DNA from: Planctomycetota bacterium | Lineage (GTDB): Bacteria; Planctomycetota; Planctomycetia; Gemmatales; Gemmataceae | Length of the DNA: 64,000 nucleotides | Direction: 5' to 3' | Assembly (NCBI GenBank): GCA_021781415.1 | Contig: JAJXWW010000128.1 | Coordinates: 1 to 64,000, forward strand | Shown here: one piece after another, positions 44,796 through 52,649 of the stretch | Position numbering within the stretch: the stretch's first letter is position 1 | How the letters are laid out: each line of letters opens with the position of its first letter | Made by a program: the position numbers and the translations under genes | The notes under the pieces: model-generated | What the model saw: the letters and a program-made list of their open reading frames with translations, nothing else | Told to the model about the DNA's origin: nothing | The model's database searches: none

Positions 44796-45919
44796 TTGGC
44801 GTGCTGGGCGCGGGACAACTCGGTCGCATGTTGGCCTTGGCGGGCTATCCCCTCGGCTTGCGCTTTCGTTTCCTCGATGCCGCGCACGACGCGCCCGTCA
44901 AGGATCTCGCCGAGTTCATCCGCGCCGACTTCCACGACAAGGGAGCGCTCGACCGCTTCGCCGACGGCCTGGAAGTCGTCACCTACGAATTTGAAAACGT
45001 GCCGGTCGATACGGTGGAGCGACTGACGCGCCGCGTTCCCGTCTATCCGCCGCCCGCCGCGCTCCGCGCCAGTCAGGATCGACTCGAAGAGAAGACATTC
45101 TTTCGCAATCTCGGCATTCCCACCGCTCCGTTCGTTGCCGTGCATTCTCGGCAGGAACTCGATGCGGCACTAGCGAAGATTGGCTATCCGGCCATACTGA
45201 AGACGCGGCGCATGGGCTACGACGGCAAAGGACAGGCTCCGATCCGAAACGCCGACGAAGCGGAGCGAGCGTGGGAAGCACTGGGCGAATCGGCTGCGCA
45301 AGCCACCGGCTTGGCTCTGATCCTTGAGGGGTTCGTCGCCTTCGAGCGCGAGGTCTCTCAGTTAGCCGTGCGCGGGCGAGATGGACGCATGGTCTTCTAT
45401 CCGCTGGTGGAGAACCATCACGCCGAAGGGATGCTGCGACTGTCGCTGGCTTCCGCTCCCGACGCATCGCCAACGCTTGCTCGGCTGGCCCGCGATTATG
45501 CCGCGCGCGTCCTGGACACGCTGAACTATGTGGGCGTGTTGGCCATCGAGTTCTTCCAATGGGGCGAAGAATTGATCGCCAACGAGATGGCCCCGCGCGT
45601 TCACAATTCCGGCCATTGGACCATCGAAGGCGCGGTAACGAGCCAATTCGAGAACCATCTCCGCGCCATTCTCGGACTACCGCTGGGAATCGCCGATGCC
45701 CGCTGCGCTTGCGCCATGTTGAATATCATCGGAGACTTTCCGGATACACAAAAGGTCTTGTCGTGTCCCGGAGCGCATCTGCATCTCTACGGCAAGAAAG
45801 CGCGTCCGGGTCGCAAGCTCGGCCACATCACCGTCTGCGCCGAGACGATGGAGATGGTTCGCGTCACCGTGGAACAACTGCGTCGCTCAACGAGTACACT
45901 CGGTCCTAACTTTGGTTAG
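44792..45919 (+). CDS. purK: N5-carboxyaminoimidazole ribonucleotide synthase
   Basis: A 375-residue ATP-grasp enzyme that carboxylates aminoimidazole ribonucleotide with bicarbonate and ATP, supplying PurE. Signatures: [117 protein letters not shown] and [20 protein letters not shown]. The ATG overlaps the purE stop. The stop codon TAG at 45917-45919 lies inside the left arm of a palindromic repeat, so the repeat supplies the end of the gene. Confidence 0.97.
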   Translation: MIGVLGAGQLGRMLALAGYPLGLRFRFLDAAHDAPVKDLAEFIRADFHDKGALDRFADGLEVVTYEFENVPVDTVERLTRRVPVYPPPAALRASQDRLEEKTFFRNLGIPTAPFVAVHSRQELDAALAKIGYPAILKTRRMGYDGKGQAPIRNADEAERAWEALGESAAQATGLALILEGFVAFEREVSQLAVRGRDGRMVFYPLVENHHAEGMLRLSLASAPDASPTLARLARDYAARVLDTLNYVGVLAIEFFQWGEELIANEMAPRVHNSGHWTIEGAVTSQFENHLRAILGLPLGIADARCACAMLNIIGDFPDTQKVLSCPGAHLHLYGKKARPGRKLGHITVCAETMEMVRVTVEQLRRSTSTLGPNFG

Positions 45920-45977
45920 CCGCGACGCGCAGCGGAGCGCGAGACAGCGCGCTCCGCCGCGCGTCGCGGCTAACCAA
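45912..45977. repeat. Long palindrome overlapping the purK stop codon
   Basis: TTGGTTAGCCGCGACGCGC at 45912-45930 pairs exactly with GCGCGTCGCGGCTAACCAA at 45959-45977. The stem continues with GCGGAGCGCG/CGCGCTCCGC, for about 30 pairs in all. Degraded copies lie at 10287-10347 and 24737-24797. It probably stops or stabilises the purEK transcript. Confidence 0.85.
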
Positions 45978-46009
45978 TCCTCATCGCTTCTCCTCGGGGG
46001 CGCATCGGA

Positions 46010-46552
46010 TTATCCGAATTGAAAGGGATTGTCCGAGGACGGCGGCGCGGGCGGCTTCTTCGGCACTTTGCGCGGCGGCACCGGCGGTTCGTTAGCCGCG
46101 CGCCTGGGAGGTGCCGCCGCGACTGGACCGTTTCCCTCCGGTGTTTTCTGAACGAGTGGACGCCGCCGATTTCTCAACGTCGACCACAACATCCACAGCA
46201 AAACGATCGCGGCGAAAAGCGCGCACGCTCCCATCACGGAGTAATCGAGAACGTAAGTGTGATGGAAAAGGAAATCCTCAAATTTGTTCGCATCGCGGAG
46301 GGCGCGTCCTTGCTCGTCGTAGCGGAACAGCAGCCAGCGTCCCAGATACGCCAATGGATAATAGGCTAATAATGCCAGACTTGTGAGGAGCGAACGGAGC
46401 TTCTTAATCGGCGTGAAATAGCCGAGTATCAGCACCAAACAGCCCAATCCCAGCAAGACATAGCCGGCCAGAGGCATCGTTGGATATTTGGGCAGCGCGA
46501 CGCGCTCGACCCAGGGAGGAATCTTCGCGGGACTGAACTCGATGGCGAACAT
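46010..46552 (-). CDS. Hypothetical membrane protein with proline-rich tail
   Basis: A 180-residue protein. Three or four hydrophobic segments (MPLAGYVLLGLGCLVLILGY, LLTSLALLAYYPLAYLG, VMGACALFAAIVLLWMLWS) are followed by a basic, proline-rich C terminus ending PFQFG. I recognise no family. It lies 14 bases after the preceding minus-strand gene (46567-46995) and is probably co-transcribed with it. Confidence 0.72.
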   Translation of the reverse strand: MFAIEFSPAKIPPWVERVALPKYPTMPLAGYVLLGLGCLVLILGYFTPIKKLRSLLTSLALLAYYPLAYLGRWLLFRYDEQGRALRDANKFEDFLFHHTYVLDYSVMGACALFAAIVLLWMLWSTLRNRRRPLVQKTPEGNGPVAAAPPRRAANEPPVPPRKVPKKPPAPPSSDNPFQFG

Positions 46553-46566
46553 ACCTATTCTCCCGT

Positions 46567-46995
46567 TCAGTTCTGAATGCGATCCTTGGGAGGCCGTTTA
46601 GTCGGCTCCTCGCTGCCGGAGTAGCCGTCTTTCTCCAGGCGCGGAGTGGAACTATTCGGCTTAAAGCGCTCGCTCCAACGGTCCAACTCCGCTCCGCTCA
46701 CATCGAACGCCGGTTCGGAGGCGTCGATCGGCTGAAGGTTTTTGGCGATGAGGAAAGCAACGACTACGCCGAGAATCGCGCAGAGAAGGGCGAGGATATA
46801 AGCGAGCAAGTTCCCCAGACCTTCATTTTCCAATGCTAGTTCTGCGACGATCGCGCCGACAATAGCGCCGAAGAATTCGCCACCGAACCAAAAAGCGACC
46901 ATCATAAACTGATAGCGGCCCTTTTTTCGGCCTTTCTGTTCGACGATGACGCCGATCTTTTTTGCAAGGTTTATTAGGATGATGATTTCAAGCAT
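46567..46995 (-). CDS. Hypothetical small membrane protein
   Basis: A 142-residue protein. MLEIIILINLAKKIGVIVEQ is followed by KGRKKGRYQF and two hydrophobic segments (FWFGGEFFGAIVGAIVAELA and LLAYILALLCAILGVVVAFL), then an acidic, charged tail. The ATG at 46995 has GAGGT upstream and is preferred to 47010. The base composition is lower in GC than that of its neighbours. No family is recognised. It is probably in one unit with the gene at 46010-46552. Confidence 0.72.
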   Translation of the reverse strand: MLEIIILINLAKKIGVIVEQKGRKKGRYQFMMVAFWFGGEFFGAIVGAIVAELALENEGLGNLLAYILALLCAILGVVVAFLIAKNLQPIDASEPAFDVSGAELDRWSERFKPNSSTPRLEKDGYSGSEEPTKRPPKDRIQN

Positions 46996-47060
46996 AACTA
47001 CCTCACACAATCGAGTTTATTTGACGCGGCCTTCTCGCGGATCTCACATACGGTTGTAAA

Positions 47061-48497
47061 TCACAGCGCCGCACGGCGTCCGGCCTTGCTCGCTTCGATG
47101 CACGCGCCCGCCGTCGGCAACATTTTCCGTGGGCTGCATCGTCCCTCTGGATTGAACGCGGCGCGCAATCGTAACATCATGCCCAAATCGTCCGGCGAAA
47201 ACAGTTTGGGCATGAAGTCGATCTTCTCGACGCCGATGCCGTGTTCGCCGGTGACGCTGCCGCCGACGCGGATACACTCGTCGAGAATCTCATTGCTGGC
47301 CGCCAACACGCGCTTTACCTGATCGGCGTCGCGCTCGTCGAACAGCAGAATCGGATGAATGTTGCCGTCGCCGGCATGGAACACATTGCAGATACGCAGA
47401 TTGTATTTCTCGCCGATGCGCTGGATCACGCGGAGAATGTGCGGCAGGCGCGTGCGCGGCACGACGCCGTCTTGCGTGCAGTAGCTCGGAGCCAATCGTC
47501 CGACCGCTCCGAACGCCTGTTTGCGCGATTTCCACAGTAACAGCCGTTCGGCATCGCCGTTCGCGCGGCGAACCTCGCGGGCGCGGTTCTTCTTGGCGAT
47601 GTCCACGATGCGTTCGGCTTCGTTGTCCAAGCCCGCTTCCAGGCCGTCCACTTCCATGATGAGAACCGCCCCGGCATCGAGCGGGAAGCCGAAATGAAAC
47701 GCCTCCTCGACCGCTTGCAGGATGAGCGTATCGAGCATCTCCAGCGCGGCGGGGACAATTCCTTCGCCAATGAGATCGCTAATGGTGTTGGTAGCGTCGT
47801 CCACGGTCTCGAAGACGCCGAGCAGGGTGCGATAGGCTGCCGGGTTGCGGGTGATGCGCACCCATGCCTTCGTGGCGATACCGAACGTGCCCTCCGAGCC
47901 GACGATGACGCCGGTGAGATCGTAGCCGGGATTGTCTTCCGTCGGCCCGCCGGCGCGAACGACGCGGCCATCGGGCAAGACGAACTCGACGCCGAGGACA
48001 TGGTTGACCGTGACGCCGTACTTGAGCGTGTGCGGCCCGCCGGAGTTGGTGGCGACGTTGCCGCCGATGGTGCAAGCGCCCTGACTCGACGGATCGGGCG
48101 CGAAGTGCCAGCCGTGCGGTTTCAGATGGTTGGTCAACCACAAATTGACGACGCCCGGTTCGACGACGGCGAAGCGATTGCGATAATCGACTTCGAGAAT
48201 GCGTTTCATCCGCGACAGACCGATCGTGACGCCGCCACCGACCGGCAGACATCCTCCCGACAGGCTCGTACCCGCCCCGCGCGGCAGAAACGGCACGTCC
48301 AATTCGTTGCAGACGCGGACAATTTGCACGATCTGCTCGGTCGAAGTTGGGAAAACGACGACATCGGGCTTGTTCTTTTCGATGGTGAAGCCGTCGCATT
48401 CGTAGACGAGCAGTTCACTTGGCGCGGTCAAAATACCGTCGCCGCCAACGATAGCGCGGAGCCGATCGAACAAAGCAGTGGTACTCGCGGTAGACAT
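47061..48497 (-). CDS. FAD-linked oxidase, glycolate oxidase GlcD type
   Basis: A 478-residue flavoprotein of the GlcD/D-lactate dehydrogenase type. The FAD-binding PCMH fold is clear: VVVFPTSTEQIVQIVRVCNE, PFLPRGAGTSLSGGCLP, SSQGACTIGGNVATNSGGPH, LKYGVTVNHVLG and VGSEGTFGIATKAWVRI. The C-terminal oxidase domain includes NVFHAGDGNIHPILLFDERD and GGSVTGEHGIGVEKIDFMPK. It oxidises a 2-hydroxy acid such as glycolate or lactate. The partner subunits GlcE and GlcF are not adjacent, so whether it acts in glycolate metabolism is open. Confidence 0.94.
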   Translation of the reverse strand: MSTASTTALFDRLRAIVGGDGILTAPSELLVYECDGFTIEKNKPDVVVFPTSTEQIVQIVRVCNELDVPFLPRGAGTSLSGGCLPVGGGVTIGLSRMKRILEVDYRNRFAVVEPGVVNLWLTNHLKPHGWHFAPDPSSQGACTIGGNVATNSGGPHTLKYGVTVNHVLGVEFVLPDGRVVRAGGPTEDNPGYDLTGVIVGSEGTFGIATKAWVRITRNPAAYRTLLGVFETVDDATNTISDLIGEGIVPAALEMLDTLILQAVEEAFHFGFPLDAGAVLIMEVDGLEAGLDNEAERIVDIAKKNRAREVRRANGDAERLLLWKSRKQAFGAVGRLAPSYCTQDGVVPRTRLPHILRVIQRIGEKYNLRICNVFHAGDGNIHPILLFDERDADQVKRVLAASNEILDECIRVGGSVTGEHGIGVEKIDFMPKLFSPDDLGMMLRLRAAFNPEGRCSPRKMLPTAGACIEASKAGRRAAL

Positions 48498-48563
48498 GGA
48501 GTTAGCTTACGGAAAGTTCGTTTGGGAGGGCGCGGAACCAAGTTTGAATGAAGGGTCGGCAGC

Positions 48564-48617
48564 AAAAGTCCCCTCTCCCCCGTACTCAGGGGAGAGAGGC
48601 TTTTGGGACGGACTTTT
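48564..48617. repeat. Palindromic repeat (GTACTCAGG type) between two minus-strand genes
   Basis: AAAAGTCCCCTCTCCCCCGT with ACTCAGGGGAGAGAGGCTTT and TGGGACGGACTTTTA form a stem with a CCGTACTCAG-type loop. The outer AAAAGTCC pairs with GGACTTTT. It lies after the glcD-type gene start and ends at the stop of the next minus-strand gene. Confidence 0.7.
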
Positions 48618-49053
48618 AGCGTGTGAAAAGCGAGGCGACCGCTTCCACGAGATGCCGGGCGCTCAAGAACTGTCCGGCTCCGAGGTAGTCGATCGCGCTC
48701 AGGACGAACGCCACGTCGAGCGCGCCGAAGGTGTACGGCAACTTTCGCCCCTTCCAAGCGCGGAGGCGTTCGCGCAGTTTGGCGAAACGCTCGGAGCGGC
48801 GATCCCAGCGGACGAATGCGGATTCGACGCTATCGCGCTTTTCGGCGAGCACGGCCAGCTTATATTGCCGTTTCGCGCTCTGGTAAGGGTCTTGTCGGTT
48901 GCTGTTGCCTTCGCGGTAGCTGCTTTGTCGGAGCAACTCGTCCGCTTCCCCGGCGACGCGGGCATATCTCTTTTCCAACGCCGCGACACGCCGTTTGATC
49001 AGAAAATGGGCCACCCCGACGAGGAGCAGCAAAGCGGTGTACAAGAAAATCAT
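48616..49053 (-). CDS. Hypothetical protein with N-terminal membrane anchor
   Basis: A 145-residue protein. A single N-terminal hydrophobic segment (IFLYTALLLLVGVAHFLI) is followed by a charged, helical region likely to form a coiled coil (RRVAALEKRYARVAGEADEL), and a weakly hydrophobic C terminus (FGALDVAFVLSAIDYLGAGQ). The ATG at 49053 has GGGAGG upstream, and the frame's extension to 49098 is not supported. No family is recognised. Confidence 0.75.
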   Translation of the reverse strand: MIFLYTALLLLVGVAHFLIKRRVAALEKRYARVAGEADELLRQSSYREGNSNRQDPYQSAKRQYKLAVLAEKRDSVESAFVRWDRRSERFAKLRERLRAWKGRKLPYTFGALDVAFVLSAIDYLGAGQFLSARHLVEAVASLFTR

Positions 49054-49165
49054 GGGTTCCTCCCATCGGGTAATAGGGTGAATCTCCGACCGCGACAACG
49101 GCGCGGCGGAGAAAACGGAATGAGCCGAAGGCTCACCAACGAACGTCGGGTCCGACTGTGCTTAA

Positions 49166-49234
49166 CTAGAGCCGACGAGTCGGCTCTAGGTTCGCACTTT
49201 CTCGCAACCTCGTTTCGCAAGGAAACGAGAAAGT
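49166..49234. terminator. Two adjacent hairpins upstream of the pterin dehydratase gene
   Basis: CTAGAGCCGA at 49166-49175 pairs exactly with TCGGCTCTAG at 49180-49189. A second stem forms from ACTTTCTCG (49196-49204) and CGAGAAAGT (49226-49234). They lie in the 242-base gap between two divergent genes, where terminators are not expected, so they may be repeats or leader RNA structures. Confidence 0.5.
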
Positions 49235-49295
49235 CGCGCCGCGTTCCCCTAAAATGACGGCGTCGAAGGCAACCGCATATTCGAGGAGGCCGAGC

Positions 49296-49661
49296 GTGGG
49301 CATCGAAGCGAAAGAATTGACGCGCAAGCACTGCCGCGCTTGCGAAGGCGGCGTGCCTTCGCTGAGCACCGACGAGGTACGGCAACACTTACAAGCCGTG
49401 CCGCTGTGGCGGCTCGACGGCGAGGGAAAGCGCATTCGTCGAGAATATCGCGTCAAAGACTTTGCCGCCGCGCTCGACTTCTTCGGGCGCGTGGGTCGAG
49501 TGGCCGAGAGCGAAGACCATCACCCCGACCTGCATCTGACCGGGTATCGCAACGTCGCTCTCGAACTGTACACCCATGCCGTGGACGGCTTGACGGAGAA
49601 CGATTTCATCTTGGCGGCAAAGATCGACGAGATTCCGGTAGAACTGCAAACGAGAGGATAG
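49296..49661 (+). CDS. 4a-hydroxytetrahydrobiopterin dehydratase (pterin carbinolamine dehydratase)
   Basis: A 121-residue pterin carbinolamine dehydratase. The catalytic signature EDHHPDLHLTGYRNVALELY is complete and is followed by THAVDGLTENDFILAAKIDEI. The enzyme regenerates quinonoid dihydropterin after aromatic amino acid hydroxylation; homologues also act as Moco-synthesis helpers. The start is taken as GTG at 49296, directly after GAGGAGG at 49283-49289, rather than the ATG at 49254, which has no ribosome site. It is 80 bases upstream of kdsA. No phenylalanine hydroxylase gene lies nearby. Confidence 0.9.
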   Translation: MGIEAKELTRKHCRACEGGVPSLSTDEVRQHLQAVPLWRLDGEGKRIRREYRVKDFAAALDFFGRVGRVAESEDHHPDLHLTGYRNVALELYTHAVDGLTENDFILAAKIDEIPVELQTRG

Positions 49662-49741
49662 CGGACGGAGCAGGGGGCGAGGATGCGTTCCGTTCGCCGA
49701 GGGCCGTCGTCCGCTTCTTCTAAAAACACGGAGGGAAAGGC

Positions 49742-50569
49742 ATGAAGACGAGGAACGTGCAAATCGGCGAAGCGGTGTGTGGAACGGGCCAGCCGTTGCT
49801 ATGGATACTCGGCCCGTGCGTCATTGAATCGCACGAATTGACGCTGCGCATCGCCGAGACGTTGGCCGAACTGGCGGCGAAGCTGAGCATCCCCGTGGTC
49901 TTCAAGGCGTCGTTCGACAAAGCCAATCGTACTTCGGGCAAATCGTTTCGAGGGCCGGGAGTGCGCGAGGGGATGAAAACGCTGGCCGCCGTCAAGCAAC
50001 GCACCGGATTGCCACTCTTGACCGACGTTCACGAAACCTCACAAATCGAAGCCGTCGCCGAGGTGTGCGACGTGTTGCAGATACCGGCATTTCTCGCGCG
50101 GCAAACCGATTTGGTGTTGGCGGCGGGGCGAACGGGGCGCGTCGTCAACGTCAAAAAGGGGCAATTCATGGCCCCTTGGGATATGCGCAACGTCGCCGCC
50201 AAGATGGAGGAAGTCGATAATCGCCGCCTCTTACTGACGGAACGCGGGGTGTCGTTCGGCTACAACACGCTGGTGAGCGACATGCGTTCGATCCCTTGGA
50301 TGCAGGATTTGGGTTATCCCGTGATCTTTGACGCCACTCATAGCGTACAGACTCCTGGAGGCGCGGGAGACAAGAGCGGAGGCGACCGGCGCATGGTGTC
50401 GTATCTGGCGCGCGCGGCGACGGCGGCGGGATGCGACGGGCTGTTTTTAGAGACGCACCCTCGCCCCGACGACGCGCTCAGCGATGGCCCCAACATGGTG
50501 GCGCTAGACGACTTGCCCTCCTTGATCGCGTGTTGTCTGCGTCTGCGCCGCGCCTTGGAGACTCCGTGA
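49742..50569 (+). CDS. kdsA: 3-deoxy-8-phosphooctulonate (Kdo-8-P) synthase
   Basis: A 275-residue KdsA, which condenses arabinose 5-phosphate with phosphoenolpyruvate for lipopolysaccharide Kdo. Signatures: LLWILGPCVIESHELTLRIA, VFKASFDKANRTSGKSFRGP, LLTDVHETSQ, VLQIPAFLARQTDLVLAAG, VKKGQFMAPWDM, LLLTERGVSFGYNTLVSDMR-type sequence, VIFDATHSVQTPGG and LFLETHPRPDDALSDGPNM. Metal-dependent forms have a cysteine in GPCVIES, as here. Presence of Kdo synthesis supports a Gram-negative-type outer membrane. It may be co-transcribed with the following membrane protein gene. Confidence 0.96.
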   Translation: MKTRNVQIGEAVCGTGQPLLWILGPCVIESHELTLRIAETLAELAAKLSIPVVFKASFDKANRTSGKSFRGPGVREGMKTLAAVKQRTGLPLLTDVHETSQIEAVAEVCDVLQIPAFLARQTDLVLAAGRTGRVVNVKKGQFMAPWDMRNVAAKMEEVDNRRLLLTERGVSFGYNTLVSDMRSIPWMQDLGYPVIFDATHSVQTPGGAGDKSGGDRRMVSYLARAATAAGCDGLFLETHPRPDDALSDGPNMVALDDLPSLIACCLRLRRALETP

Positions 50570-50594
50570 GACCGACAACCGAGAGTAGGCATCC

Positions 50595-52562
50595 ATGAAT
50601 CTCGATGAACCGCCGATGATGAGCCGGCGCGAAAGGCTCTTGTCCGGCTATGCCGTGTGGATCTGGCTGGTACCCCTCGTGTTGGCGGGGGCGATCTTCA
50701 CGTTGTACTTCGTTCTGAGAGGGTCGGTCGCTCCCTCAAAGTCCGCGGCGCGCGGCCATGCCCAAAGCAAAGAAGGGAATCTCGACTCCGTTCGGCAAGG
50801 GCTGAGCCGGGAGACGCACCTCGTTGCTTGCCGCAACGCTTTGCAACAGGTCAACGCCGCGCTGGGCGAAAATCCCGCGCTCCGCTCGCCGCCTTGGAAC
50901 GACGAACAAAAGCGCTGGCTCAACGAGAATATGAGTCTTGAGAGAGAGGAATTGTCCGAGCTGGAAATGAGCCATTACACCCGCTTGGACAATCACCATT
51001 TGTTTCGCTGCTTCCTGATGCGCGACGCCGCCAAGGCGTTGGAGGTCAAAGGCGTGCGCGGCAAAACCGGCACCGCCGCGCGGGAGACGCCTTTGGATCA
51101 GGCGGTGCGCGCCTTCGCCTGGGTCATGCGCGAGGTGCGGCTGCGGGAAGGAGACTCCGCCAATGCGCCGTCTTCCTATGTGGTGCGGCGCGGCACCGGC
51201 TCGGCGATGGAGCGCGCCCTGATCTTTGCCGATCTGCTCGAACAACTCGGCGATCCCGAAACTCCCGAACCGGAACTGCTCGCCTTCCTCCTTTTTCTTC
51301 CCAACGGCTCCGGCGCTCCCCGTTTGTGGACGTGCGGCGTGCTGGCCGGCGCGAGCCAAGAAGTCTATCTCTTCGATCCGGCTCTCGGTTTGCCTCTGCC
51401 CGGACCCAAAGGCGAAGGCATCGCCACGTTGGCTCAAGCGCTGGCGATGCCCGACGTGTTGGCCCAGATGAACCTCGACGACAAACATCGCTATCCCGTC
51501 GCGATGGAACAAGCTCGAAAGGCGCAAGCCCAGCTCGTCTGTCCCCTGTCGGCACTCTCGCCCCGCATGCGCTACCTTCAAGACAAATTGCTTGGCCCCG
51601 CGCTCCGCGTTCGCCTGGCCTACGATGCCGCCCGCGCGAAGGCGCGCGTCGAAACCGCCTGCGCGGCTGCCCTGGGCAAGCCCATGGCCGTATCCCTGTC
51701 GAAAAGCAACAGCACACTCCTGCGACGATTCTTATCGGTGGACGAGGGCGGCACGGATACCACCTACCTGGAGCAGCGTTTCATGGTCGCCATGGTCCCC
51801 TGGTCGGCCATGCCCGCCGAGTTTTTGGACGAGAGACGTTTCCCGCCCAAAATCGGCTTGGGCGCGCGCGTCCGCGAACTGTTCGCCGCTCCCTTCATTC
51901 GCAACACGGTCGATTCCGGTCTGGCGCGCGATCTTCTCTTGCGAGGTCGCTACGGCTCGGCTCTGCCGGTCTTGGTCGAGGAGCGTGCCCAGTGGCGCAA
52001 CCAGCGCGAACAAGCGGTCAATGCCAAGAATCTGGAACGGAAGGCAATGGAGTGGCTGGATAGCGCCACGGCGGTCTACGCCAGGCAATTGCAAGCCGCC
52101 ACCCCGTCGGAGCGCGCGGACGCCGAACGGAGCATCAAGGCCGTGTGGGGCGGCGAGCGCGCTCGACCCATCTATGTTATTATCAATGCCGCCGCCGCCG
52201 CCGCCCGCGAGCCGGAGACAGTCTATCAACTCGGTTTGTGCAGTCAGGAACAAGCCGAACAGATGCAAGCGCGGCTCGACGTGCAAGCCAAGGTCGGTGT
52301 CGCGCAGGAACCCCGCGAGAAAGAGAAGGCCGCCGCGGCTTGGCGCAAGGCACTCAGCGATTGGAGACGGTTCGAAGAGGACTATCCCGATCATCCCGAT
52401 CGTCACGCCGCCAGCCAAATGCGAGGCCGCGCCGCATCAATGCTCGGCGACAACCGCGCAGCCATCGACGCTTGGCAAAAAGTCCCCGCATCGGCCAACG
52501 CGCTCGAATCGCTCGCTTCACTCTATCTGGCGCGGCAGTGGCAAAAAAAACATCCCGAATAA
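50595..52562 (+). CDS. Membrane-anchored protein with transglutaminase-like region
   Basis: A 655-residue protein of unknown function. One N-terminal membrane span (AVWIWLVPLVLAGAIFTLYF) is followed by a long soluble part. Residues about 175-225 (AVRAFAWVMREVRLREG then VVRRGTGSAMERALIFADLL) resemble the substrate-side helix of transglutaminase-like domains, but where their catalytic cysteine is expected this protein has GSAMERA. The C-terminal third is helical and TPR-like (EEDYPDHPDRHAASQMRGRA). It begins 25 bases after kdsA. It is probably a periplasmic protein anchored in the inner membrane. Confidence 0.8.
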   Translation: MNLDEPPMMSRRERLLSGYAVWIWLVPLVLAGAIFTLYFVLRGSVAPSKSAARGHAQSKEGNLDSVRQGLSRETHLVACRNALQQVNAALGENPALRSPPWNDEQKRWLNENMSLEREELSELEMSHYTRLDNHHLFRCFLMRDAAKALEVKGVRGKTGTAARETPLDQAVRAFAWVMREVRLREGDSANAPSSYVVRRGTGSAMERALIFADLLEQLGDPETPEPELLAFLLFLPNGSGAPRLWTCGVLAGASQEVYLFDPALGLPLPGPKGEGIATLAQALAMPDVLAQMNLDDKHRYPVAMEQARKAQAQLVCPLSALSPRMRYLQDKLLGPALRVRLAYDAARAKARVETACAAALGKPMAVSLSKSNSTLLRRFLSVDEGGTDTTYLEQRFMVAMVPWSAMPAEFLDERRFPPKIGLGARVRELFAAPFIRNTVDSGLARDLLLRGRYGSALPVLVEERAQWRNQREQAVNAKNLERKAMEWLDSATAVYARQLQAATPSERADAERSIKAVWGGERARPIYVIINAAAAAAREPETVYQLGLCSQEQAEQMQARLDVQAKVGVAQEPREKEKAAAAWRKALSDWRRFEEDYPDHPDRHAASQMRGRAASMLGDNRAAIDAWQKVPASANALESLASLYLARQWQKKHPE

Positions 52563-52565
52563 CAG

Positions 52566-52590
52566 GGTGGGTCTCGTTCCTCGACCCACC
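52566..52590. terminator. Hairpin after the membrane-anchored protein gene
   Basis: GGTGGGTC at 52566-52573 pairs exactly with GACCCACC at 52583-52590. It starts four bases after the stop codon at 52562 and lies between convergent genes. Confidence 0.6.
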
Positions 52591-52649
52591 TTACGGAACG
52601 CCTCACCCTATGGAACGCCCCATGCAGGAAGGGATTACGAACCCTATCC

